Source of the DNA: Labrenzia sp. OB1 | GTDB taxonomy: Bacteria; Pseudomonadota; Alphaproteobacteria; Rhizobiales; Stappiaceae | Reading direction: 5' to 3' | Length of the DNA: 64,000 nucleotides | Assembly (NCBI RefSeq): GCF_001624695.1 | Contig: NZ_JSEP01000011.1 | Span: forward strand, 117,920-181,919 | Shown: positions 44,832 to 53,811 of the stretch, in pieces | Numbering within the stretch: the first letter of the stretch is position 1 | How the letters are laid out: each line of letters begins with the position of its first letter | Translations under genes and position numbers: made by a program | The notes under the pieces: generated by a model | The model's input: only the letters and a program-made list of their open reading frames with translations | Told to the model about the DNA's origin: nothing | Databases searched by the model: none

Positions 44832-47225
44832 TCAGAGTTGGTCCGCATCGGCGCCGTTTTCCGCTGCGTCCTCTTCCCCGATCATTCCGGCCGCGGCCGC
44901 ACCTGCCGCAGCAATCTGCGCGGCACCCGGCGAAACGGTTCCGTGCGCATCTTCCTCACCTGCAACCCGCACGGTCACCTGACGATGGGCGAACTTGATG
45001 CCGTTCTCCTCAAAGAGATCCCGCAGTCCGGCATAGACGACCTTGCGCAACTCGAACTGCTTTCCGGGTTTGGTGGTGAATTTCACGCGGGCGATCATGG
45101 CCGAATCCTCCATGGACATGATGCCCTGGGATTTCAGCGGCGCCAGGAACATCGGGCCGAAGTATTCGTCCTCTATTAGCTCCTTGCCGAAATTCTTGAT
45201 GATCTTGCGCATCTTCTCAACATCCGTGTCATAGGTGACGCGGAAGGCGAGCTTCATCACCGCCCAGTCGCGGGAAAAGTTCTCCACCTGCTGGATTTCG
45301 CCGAAGGGAATTGTCGTCAGCGCCCCCCGGTGATGGCGCAATTGCATGGAACGGATCGAGATCTTCTCGACCACGCCTTTGGCGCTGCCGATATCGATAT
45401 ATTCGCCTTTACGAAAGGCGTCGTCGATCAGGTAGAAGGCCCCCGAGAAAATATCGCGGATGAGCGTCTGCGCACCGAAGCCGATAGCCAGGCCGACGAC
45501 ACCGGCACCGGCGAAGAGCGGGGCGATGTTCACACCAAGCTCCGACAACACCACCATGGAGGCGATCACCACGATGGTGATCAGCAGGAAATTCCGGAAG
45601 ATGGGCAGCAGCGTCGCGATCCGGCTTTCCCCTGCCCCGCCGACTTCCGCCTCCTCGTCCGTTTCAGCAGGCGCTTCCTTGGCGATCTGCCGGTCTATGA
45701 GGATCTTGACCGCCTCGTAAGCCATATACCCCAGGAACACGACCAGCAGTACCTCGACAAAGGAACCGATCAGCGAGCCGCTGCCGGCGAGCGGCAGGCC
45801 CCACCACGAGGCAAGGAGATCCAGAGAGCCGAAGGCGACAAGAATGACTGCGCCCCGGTCGAAGAGGTCCCGGAAGGGTGTGCGCCTTGCTTCCCGTTCA
45901 GCTGCCTCCGCCCGGGCTTGGGCAAGGGCGCTTTCCTGGTCCTCGTTCCCGCCTTCGCTCTCTTCCGCCCGCTTGATGTCCTCGGCAATCCTGGCCTGGG
46001 CGTCCGCGGTGTCGAGCCGCGGAAGAAGCACCCTGTCGATAATCAGGATCAGGACACCATAGGCGACGGTGGCCAGAAGCAGCACCTGGATCGGCGCACC
46101 GACCAGTCCGGTCGCATCGGGCAGATCCAGAAGAATACGGACCGCGGAGATGGTCCAGGCCAGCATAAGATAAAGCACCGCGGTATAATGCCAGATACGG
46201 GCAAGTACTTTGCGCCAGAACGGACACGCATCGCCTTCCCGTCCCCGGATAAGCCGGGCGATCACCTTGCGAAAGACAATGGCAATTCCCAGAAGGATCA
46301 GCATGGAGAGCGCCGAAGCGCCGATCAAAGCGACCTTGTGAGCGTCATTCGACAGGCCGAGACGTTCCATCCAGATGCAGAAGGCCACAGTGGCCAGGGA
46401 AACACCCGAGCCGGCAAGAAGTGTCCTGTAAAGCCCCGTTGCCTCGCCGTTGGACAGCGCGAGCAGGCGATGTGTCTCCGCGTCGGGCGCGAGCAGGTTG
46501 AGCCAGATGACCCGCAGCAGCATGAAGACGGAAACGACACTGAGCACAACAAGCGCCGTTTCGTTGGCGGCCTGCAGGCCTGTGCCGAGAATAAGATAGA
46601 CGACCGAGCCGACAGCGAAGAACAACGCGACACCGACAGCCATCAAAAGCGCGCGCAGATACAGATAAATGATCTTGTCGGAGCGGCTGTAGACGTCCGC
46701 CTTGTACAGGAATTCGAACTGCCGGTGCCCCCACCTGCTAAGCAGCGCATAAGCTGCAAGACCGACCGCGATGGCGATCGCCACGTCGGCCAGCGCCGCG
46801 GGAAGCCATCCCAGACCCTGGTCCTCGCCATGGGTGCGCAGGATGTTCAGCATGGATTGGTGAATTGTCGGAATTTCTCCGACGATCAACTTGAATTCGT
46901 CGCGCGCCTCGACTGCGTCGTCGGAAAACCCTTCCAGTGCCTCGATCAGCCCCGCACCCGCGCCTTCCTCGTCTTCCTCGTCTTCATCGCCTTGCGCAAC
47001 CGCCGCACCTTGTGTCGCCGCTGCGCCTGCAGCCCCGGTTGCCGCGCTTTGCTCGGCCCCGACGAGACCCTTGAAGGTGCCGGGAATACCCTGTGCATGC
47101 CCCAAGGATATTCCAGCGAAAACGGTGAGACTGAAAACGCTCAGGGCCAGCACCAAGGGGACTGCCGTTCGCAGCCCGCCCCGTACCGGATGGAAACGTG
47201 CTGGAAGTCTGATTGAAAAGCGCAT
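44832..47225 (-). CDS. Large MscS-family mechanosensitive ion channel
   Basis: A 797-residue membrane protein. A signal-like hydrophobic segment at the start precedes an acidic, Gly/Ala-rich periplasmic region (GDEDEEDEEGAG near residue 80), then about eight hydrophobic segments, a charged cytoplasmic loop (RAEESEGGNEDQESALAQAR) and the MscS core: GLAIGFGAQTLIRDIFSGAFYLIDDAFRKGEYIDIG (pore helix and beta domain). Like other large MscS homologues it should release solutes under hypo-osmotic stress. The C-terminal ~190 residues match the MscS cage. The ATG at 47225 has GGGG upstream. Confidence 0.9.
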   Translation of the reverse strand: MRFSIRLPARFHPVRGGLRTAVPLVLALSVFSLTVFAGISLGHAQGIPGTFKGLVGAEQSAATGAAGAAATQGAAVAQGDEDEEDEEGAGAGLIEALEGFSDDAVEARDEFKLIVGEIPTIHQSMLNILRTHGEDQGLGWLPAALADVAIAIAVGLAAYALLSRWGHRQFEFLYKADVYSRSDKIIYLYLRALLMAVGVALFFAVGSVVYLILGTGLQAANETALVVLSVVSVFMLLRVIWLNLLAPDAETHRLLALSNGEATGLYRTLLAGSGVSLATVAFCIWMERLGLSNDAHKVALIGASALSMLILLGIAIVFRKVIARLIRGREGDACPFWRKVLARIWHYTAVLYLMLAWTISAVRILLDLPDATGLVGAPIQVLLLATVAYGVLILIIDRVLLPRLDTADAQARIAEDIKRAEESEGGNEDQESALAQARAEAAEREARRTPFRDLFDRGAVILVAFGSLDLLASWWGLPLAGSGSLIGSFVEVLLVVFLGYMAYEAVKILIDRQIAKEAPAETDEEAEVGGAGESRIATLLPIFRNFLLITIVVIASMVVLSELGVNIAPLFAGAGVVGLAIGFGAQTLIRDIFSGAFYLIDDAFRKGEYIDIGSAKGVVEKISIRSMQLRHHRGALTTIPFGEIQQVENFSRDWAVMKLAFRVTYDTDVEKMRKIIKNFGKELIEDEYFGPMFLAPLKSQGIMSMEDSAMIARVKFTTKPGKQFELRKVVYAGLRDLFEENGIKFAHRQVTVRVAGEEDAHGTVSPGAAQIAAAGAAAAGMIGEEDAAENGADADQL

Positions 47226-47323
47226 ATGGGCCCCACGGCAAGTCGCGTTGACGGTTCCTGTCTTTGTTAAGCACGGTTCCGGTTTTTTTGAAAGTTGTCC
47301 GGCTTGCAGCCCTCCGATCCAAC

Positions 47324-47356
47324 GAAAAAGGCCCGGTGCTCGAACCGGACCTTTCA
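47324..47356 (-). terminator. Rho-independent terminator of the DUF2336 gene
   Basis: On the minus strand AAAGGTCCGGT pairs with ACCGGGCCTTT (one G-U pair; about 11 base pairs, 6-base loop), and the run TTTTTCG follows. It lies 88 bases past the stop of the DUF2336 gene at 47444 and before the MscS gene start. Confidence 0.82.
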
Positions 47357-47443
47357 ATACGCAAGACTTGTCTGAAGACCTCCAATCAGGATCGATTGAA
47401 AGTCCTGAAGGCGATTGGCATCAAGATGCCGAGGATCCAAACT

Positions 47444-48529
47444 TCAATGAAGGACGATGTTCTGCCAATGCGACATCTTGCGCTTGGCTTCCGCGACGCT
47501 CATCCGCTCGAACAGGTTCATCGCATCGCTGCGGGCTTCCGGCGTCAGGCGGTGACGCCAGGGGCCGATGGAAAGCAAGGACCCGACGGTGATGGAGGAA
47601 AAGCCGAACGCTTTGGCCAGGATCACGAAAGGCTCCGGATCGGGACGCACCATCCAATGGCTCACTTCCTCCACGCCGCAGCGGACCAGCCAGGCAAAGG
47701 TTGCGACAACTTCGGCGAAGCGGTCCTCGGACGCGAAACGGCGCAAGGCGGCTTCGTTGACCATGCCACGCTTCGCAAGCAGGATGATCCTGCTGCGTGC
47801 TGTCTCGAAATCATATCGGCTCAGCCAGTACTGGTTCGACATGCGCTGCGCCGCGACCTGCGCCGCTTCCTCAACGCGCTCAGCTTCGTCCTCGCGCCCT
47901 GCCGCCTGCAGCTTCTGGCGAACTTCTTCGCTGGCCACCGCGATCAGGCTACTGATATGCGCCTGGGCAAGATCGGCCCGTTCACTCAGCGAGAGCTGCA
48001 GGGTGGCATCCGATGCCGCGTCGCTGATCAGCGCCATGACCGATGCATTGGAAAGGCACGCCCCGTCGTTGCCAGCCACCTTCCGTTTAACCTTGATATC
48101 CCCGGTCCGAACCAGGATATCCGTCAGTTCCTCCGACAGAACCTCGCGCTGGGCAATCGCGAAACGGTGTGCGTTGCTGCGTTTTGCCGCGATCTCGATC
48201 AGGTCCGCGTCACGCAGAACGGTCGATCTGAGAAGAATGGGCTCGGCCACCTCGATGTCATCATCGGCAAGCCGGCGGATCGTTTCTTCCGGTCCGCGGC
48301 GAAGACTGGACATCTGATCCGCCACATAGCGCCGGACCTCCGCCTCGACCATGTCGACAAGGCGTAAGAGAACCGAGTCGTAAATATCAACTTGCTCGTC
48401 CGAGCACCGGTCGGAGGTCAATGCGAACAGTGTCGCGACATGTCGGGCCAGTTCCGCCCGTCTGGCGCTGCCAGCTTCCCCGGTCAGCTCCGAAAAGTTC
48501 ACCAGTTCTGTTTTCAACGCTTCCGTCAT
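47444..48529 (-). CDS. DUF2336-domain protein
   Basis: A ~361-residue cytoplasmic protein of the DUF2336 family, common in Alphaproteobacteria and without known function. It is almost entirely helical, with HEAT-like repeats; the DIYDSVLLRLVDMVEAEVRRYVADQMS segment (residues ~45-70) is typical of the family. The start is uncertain: ATG at 48529 gives the usual family length, and in-frame starts at 48631 and 48718 (GTG) also exist. It has its own terminator and is upstream of the MscS gene on the same strand. Confidence 0.82.
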   Translation of the reverse strand: MTEALKTELVNFSELTGEAGSARRAELARHVATLFALTSDRCSDEQVDIYDSVLLRLVDMVEAEVRRYVADQMSSLRRGPEETIRRLADDDIEVAEPILLRSTVLRDADLIEIAAKRSNAHRFAIAQREVLSEELTDILVRTGDIKVKRKVAGNDGACLSNASVMALISDAASDATLQLSLSERADLAQAHISSLIAVASEEVRQKLQAAGREDEAERVEEAAQVAAQRMSNQYWLSRYDFETARSRIILLAKRGMVNEAALRRFASEDRFAEVVATFAWLVRCGVEEVSHWMVRPDPEPFVILAKAFGFSSITVGSLLSIGPWRHRLTPEARSDAMNLFERMSVAEAKRKMSHWQNIVLH

Positions 48530-49245
48530 GCTTCGGTACCAGTTCTCAAATTTTTGCCTATCGGCGGTATCTGCGAAGATGAAGCGGAGTTTTAAAAAAG
48601 AACGAAACGCCCGTTCCGAGAATGTAATCATCTTTTTTTCAATATTGAGAACAATTGTAACTTTCAGGTTTGGCGTGAAGTTAAATAATTGAAAATTATC
48701 GACTTTATTGAAATTCACGCAAAGTTAACCGAGTGAGCAAGCCGCCCGAGAAATCGATTTTCCATGCTGAATGAGGCTCCGGAGGGAGGTTTCCCCGGCA
48801 CCGGTGTGGCCGCAGTCATTCACTGTTAACGCGCGCGGCCTCGAATTTCTGCGCTTTGAGGCAATAAAACTGGGACATCCGGCGGACTGCATTTCCGCCG
48901 GAAAAGCGTTTCTCGTGCAGGAAGCTGCTCACAGCACAAAAGCAATGCAAAGACGTCGGCAGACCAAACCCCTGCTCATATGATCGATATTCATGGCCCG
49001 GTACAAGATCCGGCAAACTTGCGTGACGCTGTATCTGGATCTCTGATCAGCTTCGTTTCCCCCGGTTTATTGCGCTGTGCCAACGGGCGAGAAGACGGCA
49101 CCTGGCACGGTCACCGCGCAACTTCAGGTCTCGCACACCTGGCAGCGATGCCTCAGAAATTTAAAAATATTTTCCTTTTCTTATTGCCTCGACTCGTGCC
49201 GAGATATAATAAAGAAAGAGATATATTTTTTTATTGGAAATAGAC
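48530..49245. other. Intergenic region without a supported gene
   Basis: About 700 bases. The part next to the DUF2336 gene (48600-48720) is AT-rich and probably contains its promoter. A second AT-rich stretch (49158-49240) precedes the small DUF1127-like gene. Short open frames on both strands in between show no recognisable fold, and I give none of them a call. Confidence 0.5.
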
Positions 49246-49485
49246 ATGCCCTCTGAAATTCATCGGATTTATCCTTCCTGCCATCGCTCCACACAACGCG
49301 ATGGTATCTTGAGAAAATTTCTTGTTGCATGGACACGCTGGTCGACCTGCCGCAAACGGCGCAGACCCCTGAGCTCCCTTCCCGATGGAATAATCAGGGA
49401 CATTCTGGCCGACGAAGACCCGGGAAGAGCGCGACAGGAAAACCGCCGCCGTTCTCTTTCGGGATCGCAGGGATCCGCAGTCTAG
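49246..49485 (+). CDS. DUF1127-like small protein
   Basis: A 79-residue protein. The sequence after residue 25 (AWTRWSTCRKRRRPLSSLPD followed by GIIRDILADEDP) matches the arginine-rich, Leu-Asp/Leu-Arg-Asp-Ile pattern of DUF1127 (YjiS-like) proteins. These are small basic proteins with roles in RNA turnover or phosphate and carbon metabolism in Alphaproteobacteria. I start at the ATG at 49246, with a weak GGAAA upstream and an AT-rich promoter-like region before it. It lies alone between two minus-strand genes. Confidence 0.68.
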   Translation: MPSEIHRIYPSCHRSTQRDGILRKFLVAWTRWSTCRKRRRPLSSLPDGIIRDILADEDPGRARQENRRRSLSGSQGSAV

Positions 49486-49600
49486 GTGTTTAGCTTTTAC
49501 CGGTTAGATTGGCTTCAGGGGTCGCCCGAACGCATTTGCAATTCAAGCGCGGCCTCAAGCGTTTCCCCGAATCCATCAATCCGCTTAAACGCGCACCGCT

Positions 49601-52600
49601 CTATTCCGCGGCGTCGAGCATGAGCTTTGACGCCTCGGCGTCATCGTTGCCACCGTCCTTGCTCATGTGTAGCTGTTCAAGCAGCATCAGGCGCTTTTCG
49701 GCGGCCTTGTGCATATTCTCTGCCTTCACCGGACCGAAGCCACGGATGAGGTCCGGTACCCGGGCCAACTCGACCAGCAGCCCGTAGTTGCCGTCCGGCA
49801 GCCGGTTCAGGATCTCCACAACATCCGCCTCATACTGGGCGATGAGCTCCCGTTCGGCCCGGCGCTCCGCATTTCGGGCAAAGGGATCGAACCACTTGCC
49901 GCGAATTCCCCTGAACTTCGCCAGCACCTTGAAGACGCTGAACACCCAGGGACCGAAGGCCATCTTTTCCGGCCTGCCGGTCTTCGGGTCCTTGCGATGG
50001 GCAAGGATCGGCGGTGCCAGATGCACCTTGAGCTTGCGTGGGTTTTCGAACCGCAGTGCAATTTTCTGACGGAAGGCCGGGTCGGAATAAAGCCGGGCGA
50101 CTTCATATTCGTCCTTGTAGGCCATCACCTTGAAAAGGAGATCGGCCACTGTCCGCGTCAGACGCGAAGTCCCCGGCCCGTGGACCTCGTCAGCGGCCTT
50201 GACCTTGCCCACGAGTTCCCGGTAGCGGGCGGCATAAGCGGCATCCTGGTAAGCGCTCAGTTCCTGCGCATTGAAGGCGATTTTCTCGTCAAGGCTGAAT
50301 TCGCGCGGCTTTGCCTCGGCCGGAAGCGCCTTCAGCAGTTTTTGAGCATCGGCAGCCAGAACACGGCCGGCGCGGAATGCCTTGACATTGCTTGCAACCG
50401 AAGCGCCGTTGAGTTCCAGGGCCGTCTCGATGGCATAATCCGTGATCGGCAGGCCGCCGCTCTGATAGGCCATTCCGACAAGCAGCATGTTGGCATAGAT
50501 GGCATCGCCCAGAAGCTTTTCGGCAACATCCGCCGCGTTCACGGCAAGATAGGTGCCGGAAGCTGCGCTCAGCGCGGTGTCCATGCGTTTTTCATCGAAA
50601 GAAAGGGTCTGCTTGAGGACAAATTCGGCTGTCGGCGCCACCTTGGTATTCGCCACGGTCAGCGTCTTGCCGCGATGAGCCATCGCCAGCTGGTCCGCAT
50701 TGGTTGCCACGACCATGTCGCTGGCGATCAGCAGATCGAGGCTGGCCGCGGGAACGCGCGGCCCCTCGATGGATCTGTCGCTCGCCGCAAAGCGGATATG
50801 AGAGGTGACCGGGCCACCCTTCTGGGCAAGGCCGGTCATATCCAGCGTGGATGCCTGTTTGCCGTCCACATGAGCGGCCATGGCAAGTACGGCGCTGATG
50901 GTCGTCACGCCCATGCCGCCGATGCCTGCCACAAGGGCGTTGCGGGTGCGTTCGAGCGAGGCCAGAACCGGCTGCGGCAGATCTTTCGCCAGCGCATCGA
51001 TATCGACATCAGCCTTCTTCGGCTTTTTAAGCTCTGCGCCTTCAATTTCCACAAAGGACGGACAGAACCCCTTGATGCAGGAAAAGTCCTTGTTGCAGCT
51101 CGACTGGTTGATCACCCGTTTTTCGCCGAAAGGCGTCGCCAGCGGCTCGACCGACAGGCAGTTCGACTGGACCGAGCAGTCGCCACAGCCCTCGCAGACA
51201 CGGTCATTGATGAACAGCCGCTTGTCCGGATCGGGGAACAGGCCGCGCTTGCGCCGGCGGCGTTTTTCCGCCGCGCAGGTCTGATCGTAGACAATGACGG
51301 AAACGCCCTTGAAGGATTGCAGTTCCGTCTGGACATCCATCAGATCGTCGCGGTGATGGACCTTCGTGCCCGGAGCGATCGGTGACCAGGAGCCGTAATT
51401 TTCCGGGTTCTCCGAAACGATTGCAATGCGTTCCACCCCTTCCGCCTCGAGCTGGCGGGTAATCTGCGGAACGGAAAGCTGGCCGTCGACTTTCTGGCCG
51501 CCGGTCATGGCGACCGCATCATTGTAGAGAATCTTGTAGGTGATCGGCACATTCGATGCCAGCGCCTGCCGGATCGCCAGAATACCGGAATGGAAATAGG
51601 TGCCGTCGCCGACATTGGCGAACACGTGGCTGTCGCCGGAAAAAGGCTGCTGACCGACCCACAGGATGCCCTCGCCGCCCATGGCGATCTGGCCTTCTGT
51701 GGTGCGCCCGGCCATTTCCGTCATGGCATGACAGCCGATTCCCGGCAGCGAGCGGGATCCTTCCGGCGTCTTTGTGGAGGTCGAATGCGGACATCCCGAA
51801 CAGAAATAGGGAATACGGGCCGCGCGTTCCGCGTGACCTTGCGCCCACATGACCTGATGGGTCATGCGGCTGGCGACAGCGCGCATATCGTCGGAAACCG
51901 CCTCATCCGGCAACCAGGTCATCAGGCCTTCGATGAGTTCCGCGACCGAGAGCTCAAGCACGTCGGACAGGAACGGAGTTCCGTCCGGCCGCCGTTTACC
52001 CCAGATTTCCGGGCGGCTCATATGCGGCCAGTGATAGGAGATTTCCTTGATCTGCGGTTCCATGAAGCCACGCTTGTGCTCGACGACAAGCAGGCGCTCG
52101 GCGCCACGGGCAAATTCGCGCAGGCCCAGAGGTTCCAGCGGCCAGGTCATGGCGACCTTGTAGACGGCAAGGCCCAGGTCCCGGGCGAAATCCTCCGAAA
52201 TGCCCATCAGGTCCAGCGCCTGCAACAAATCACGATACGCCTTGCCCGAGGTGACGATACCCAGCTTGGCCTGGCCGCGCGTTCCGAAAGCGACCCGGTC
52301 GAGGCCGTTGACGCGTGCATAGATGTGCGTCGCCGGAATGCGAATGTCGCGCAGCAGGCGTTCGGTCTCCAGCCGGTTGGCGAGAAGCAGATCGCGATTC
52401 TGACGGTAGTCCTTGCGCGGGTCGCCCTCGAGCGGCCGAACGAGATGCAACCGCTTCGGAGAGATATCAATCGTCGCCGAGGCATCCATGGTGTCCGCGA
52501 CACAGATAAGCGCGCTCCACAGGCCGGTGAACCGGGACATCTCAAGTCCGTGCAAACCGTAGTCGAGCACATCCTGGATATCGGATGGATTGAGCACCGG

Positions 52601-53122
52601 AATTTCCGCGTGCTCGAAATAGAATTCGCTCTGCGCCGGCAGGATGGACGATTTGGCAAGGTGATCGTCACCGGCAAGCGCCAGAACGCCGCCGTTGCGG
52701 TCGGTGCCGGAGGCATTTGCCTGACGCAGCACATCCCCTGCCCGGTCGACGCCCGGAGACTTGCCGTACCAGATACCGAAGACGCCGTCATAATCGGTCG
52801 CGCGGCCGATGCCGCCTTCGCCGCGCAGCTTCTGGCTGCCCCACACGGCGGTCGCGCCCAGTTCCTCGTTCACGCCCGGTTTGAAGACGACATCATTTTG
52901 CTTGAGATGACGCTGTGCCCGCATCAGTTCGGTGTCATAGCCCGCAAGTGGCGACCCGCGATAGCCGGAGATGAACCCGCCGGTTTTCAATCCCGCCTGC
53001 CGGTCGATCCTTGCCCGATCCAGAACCAGACGGACCAGCGCTTGTATCCCTGTCAGATAGACCCGTCCCTGAGTGGCGACATATTTGTCCTCAAGGGTCA
53101 CCGCTGGCATATGCACGTTCAT
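49601..53122 (-). CDS. Fused indolepyruvate:ferredoxin oxidoreductase (2-oxoacid oxidoreductase)
   Basis: A 1173-residue single-chain enzyme that decarboxylates arylpyruvates from aromatic amino acids to acyl-CoA with ferredoxin reduction. The N-terminal ~600 residues are the TPP-binding pyruvate-oxidoreductase alpha-type unit (GFISGYRGSPLAGYD, then DGTYFHSGILAIRQA near residue 520), followed by two 4Fe-4S sites (CEGCGDCSVQSNC and a CNKDFSCIKGFC near residue 690), and a gamma-type domain (GIGGMGVTTISAVLAMAAH). The ATG at 53122 has GGAGAGG upstream. The divergent Lrp gene likely controls it. Confidence 0.94.
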   Translation of the reverse strand: MNVHMPAVTLEDKYVATQGRVYLTGIQALVRLVLDRARIDRQAGLKTGGFISGYRGSPLAGYDTELMRAQRHLKQNDVVFKPGVNEELGATAVWGSQKLRGEGGIGRATDYDGVFGIWYGKSPGVDRAGDVLRQANASGTDRNGGVLALAGDDHLAKSSILPAQSEFYFEHAEIPVLNPSDIQDVLDYGLHGLEMSRFTGLWSALICVADTMDASATIDISPKRLHLVRPLEGDPRKDYRQNRDLLLANRLETERLLRDIRIPATHIYARVNGLDRVAFGTRGQAKLGIVTSGKAYRDLLQALDLMGISEDFARDLGLAVYKVAMTWPLEPLGLREFARGAERLLVVEHKRGFMEPQIKEISYHWPHMSRPEIWGKRRPDGTPFLSDVLELSVAELIEGLMTWLPDEAVSDDMRAVASRMTHQVMWAQGHAERAARIPYFCSGCPHSTSTKTPEGSRSLPGIGCHAMTEMAGRTTEGQIAMGGEGILWVGQQPFSGDSHVFANVGDGTYFHSGILAIRQALASNVPITYKILYNDAVAMTGGQKVDGQLSVPQITRQLEAEGVERIAIVSENPENYGSWSPIAPGTKVHHRDDLMDVQTELQSFKGVSVIVYDQTCAAEKRRRRKRGLFPDPDKRLFINDRVCEGCGDCSVQSNCLSVEPLATPFGEKRVINQSSCNKDFSCIKGFCPSFVEIEGAELKKPKKADVDIDALAKDLPQPVLASLERTRNALVAGIGGMGVTTISAVLAMAAHVDGKQASTLDMTGLAQKGGPVTSHIRFAASDRSIEGPRVPAASLDLLIASDMVVATNADQLAMAHRGKTLTVANTKVAPTAEFVLKQTLSFDEKRMDTALSAASGTYLAVNAADVAEKLLGDAIYANMLLVGMAYQSGGLPITDYAIETALELNGASVASNVKAFRAGRVLAADAQKLLKALPAEAKPREFSLDEKIAFNAQELSAYQDAAYAARYRELVGKVKAADEVHGPGTSRLTRTVADLLFKVMAYKDEYEVARLYSDPAFRQKIALRFENPRKLKVHLAPPILAHRKDPKTGRPEKMAFGPWVFSVFKVLAKFRGIRGKWFDPFARNAERRAERELIAQYEADVVEILNRLPDGNYGLLVELARVPDLIRGFGPVKAENMHKAAEKRLMLLEQLHMSKDGGNDDAEASKLMLDAAE

Positions 53123-53180
53123 CCGACATCCTCTCCGACCGGCGTTTCAGGCGCGCCGCCTCCGGTCAACCTCTTCTCAG

Positions 53181-53258
53181 ATAAATATCATCCTTTTCTC
53201 CGGCAAATTCTGTGCTATCGTCACGGGAATTCGCCCCGACACAGCATAAATATTCCCG
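53181..53258. promoter_or_regulatory. Candidate Lrp operator region between the oxidoreductase and Lrp genes
   Basis: The 145-base divergent region holds two ATAAATAT words (53181-53188 and 53246-53253) 65 bases apart and an inverted repeat CGGGAAT (53224-53230) / ATTCCCG (53252-53258). Spaced, AT-rich sites suit a multimeric Lrp regulator; the second lies 14 bases before the Lrp start. Confidence 0.45.
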
Positions 53259-53267
53259 AATCCCTCC

Positions 53268-53747
53268 ATGACAGACAAATATCTTCTCGACCCTTCCGAC
53301 GTTCGCGTTCTTCGTGTCCTTCAGCGCGACGCCTCGCTGTCCATAGCCGAGGTCGCCAAGGAAGCCGGCATGAGCCAGACTCCCTGCTGGCGAAGGATCA
53401 AGCGATTGAAGGAACAGGGCATTATCCGTCAGATCACCGCCATCATAGACAGGGAATCCGTCGGCCTCGGTTTCGTCGCCTATTCCTTCGTCAAGCTCGC
53501 GGTTCCCAGCCGGGACAACATGGAAACCTTCGACAAGCTGGTGCATCATTGGCCGGAAGTCGTCACTTGCGAACGCATCACCGGGGCAGTCGACTATCTT
53601 ATAAAGGTAGTTACCGACGACATCAAAACTTACGACAATTTCCTCAGGCTGAAGCTGCTCGACAACACGCTGGTTTCAGACGTGCAGTCGCGAATCGTGG
53701 TCAATACGGTCAAGGACACCGTCGCCCTGCCTCTGCGCGAGAGCTGA
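53268..53747 (+). CDS. Lrp/AsnC-family transcriptional regulator
   Basis: A 159-residue regulator. Residues ~10-65 are the helix-turn-helix (VLRVLQRDASLSIAEVAKEAGMSQTPCWRRIKRLKEQGII), and the rest is the ligand-binding RAM domain (ERITGAVDYLIKVVTDDI). Lrp-type regulators sense amino acids, here plausibly aromatic or branched ones because the gene is divergent from the indolepyruvate oxidoreductase. It likely autoregulates from the shared region. Confidence 0.93.
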   Translation: MTDKYLLDPSDVRVLRVLQRDASLSIAEVAKEAGMSQTPCWRRIKRLKEQGIIRQITAIIDRESVGLGFVAYSFVKLAVPSRDNMETFDKLVHHWPEVVTCERITGAVDYLIKVVTDDIKTYDNFLRLKLLDNTLVSDVQSRIVVNTVKDTVALPLRES

Positions 53748-53811
53748 GCCGGAAACCGGTCGCGGAGCGCTTGTCGCGCCCTTTCGGCCGACGTCTTCCC
53801 GAAAGCCCGCC

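Noticed and set aside
45330..47216. 628-codon plus-strand frame opposite the MscS gene
   Set aside because: Composition is an antisense artefact and the MscS protein is unmistakable.
48771..49016. Small frames on both strands in the 48.7-49.0 kb gap
   Set aside because: No start signal or fold, and the codon pattern is not biased like the real neighbours.
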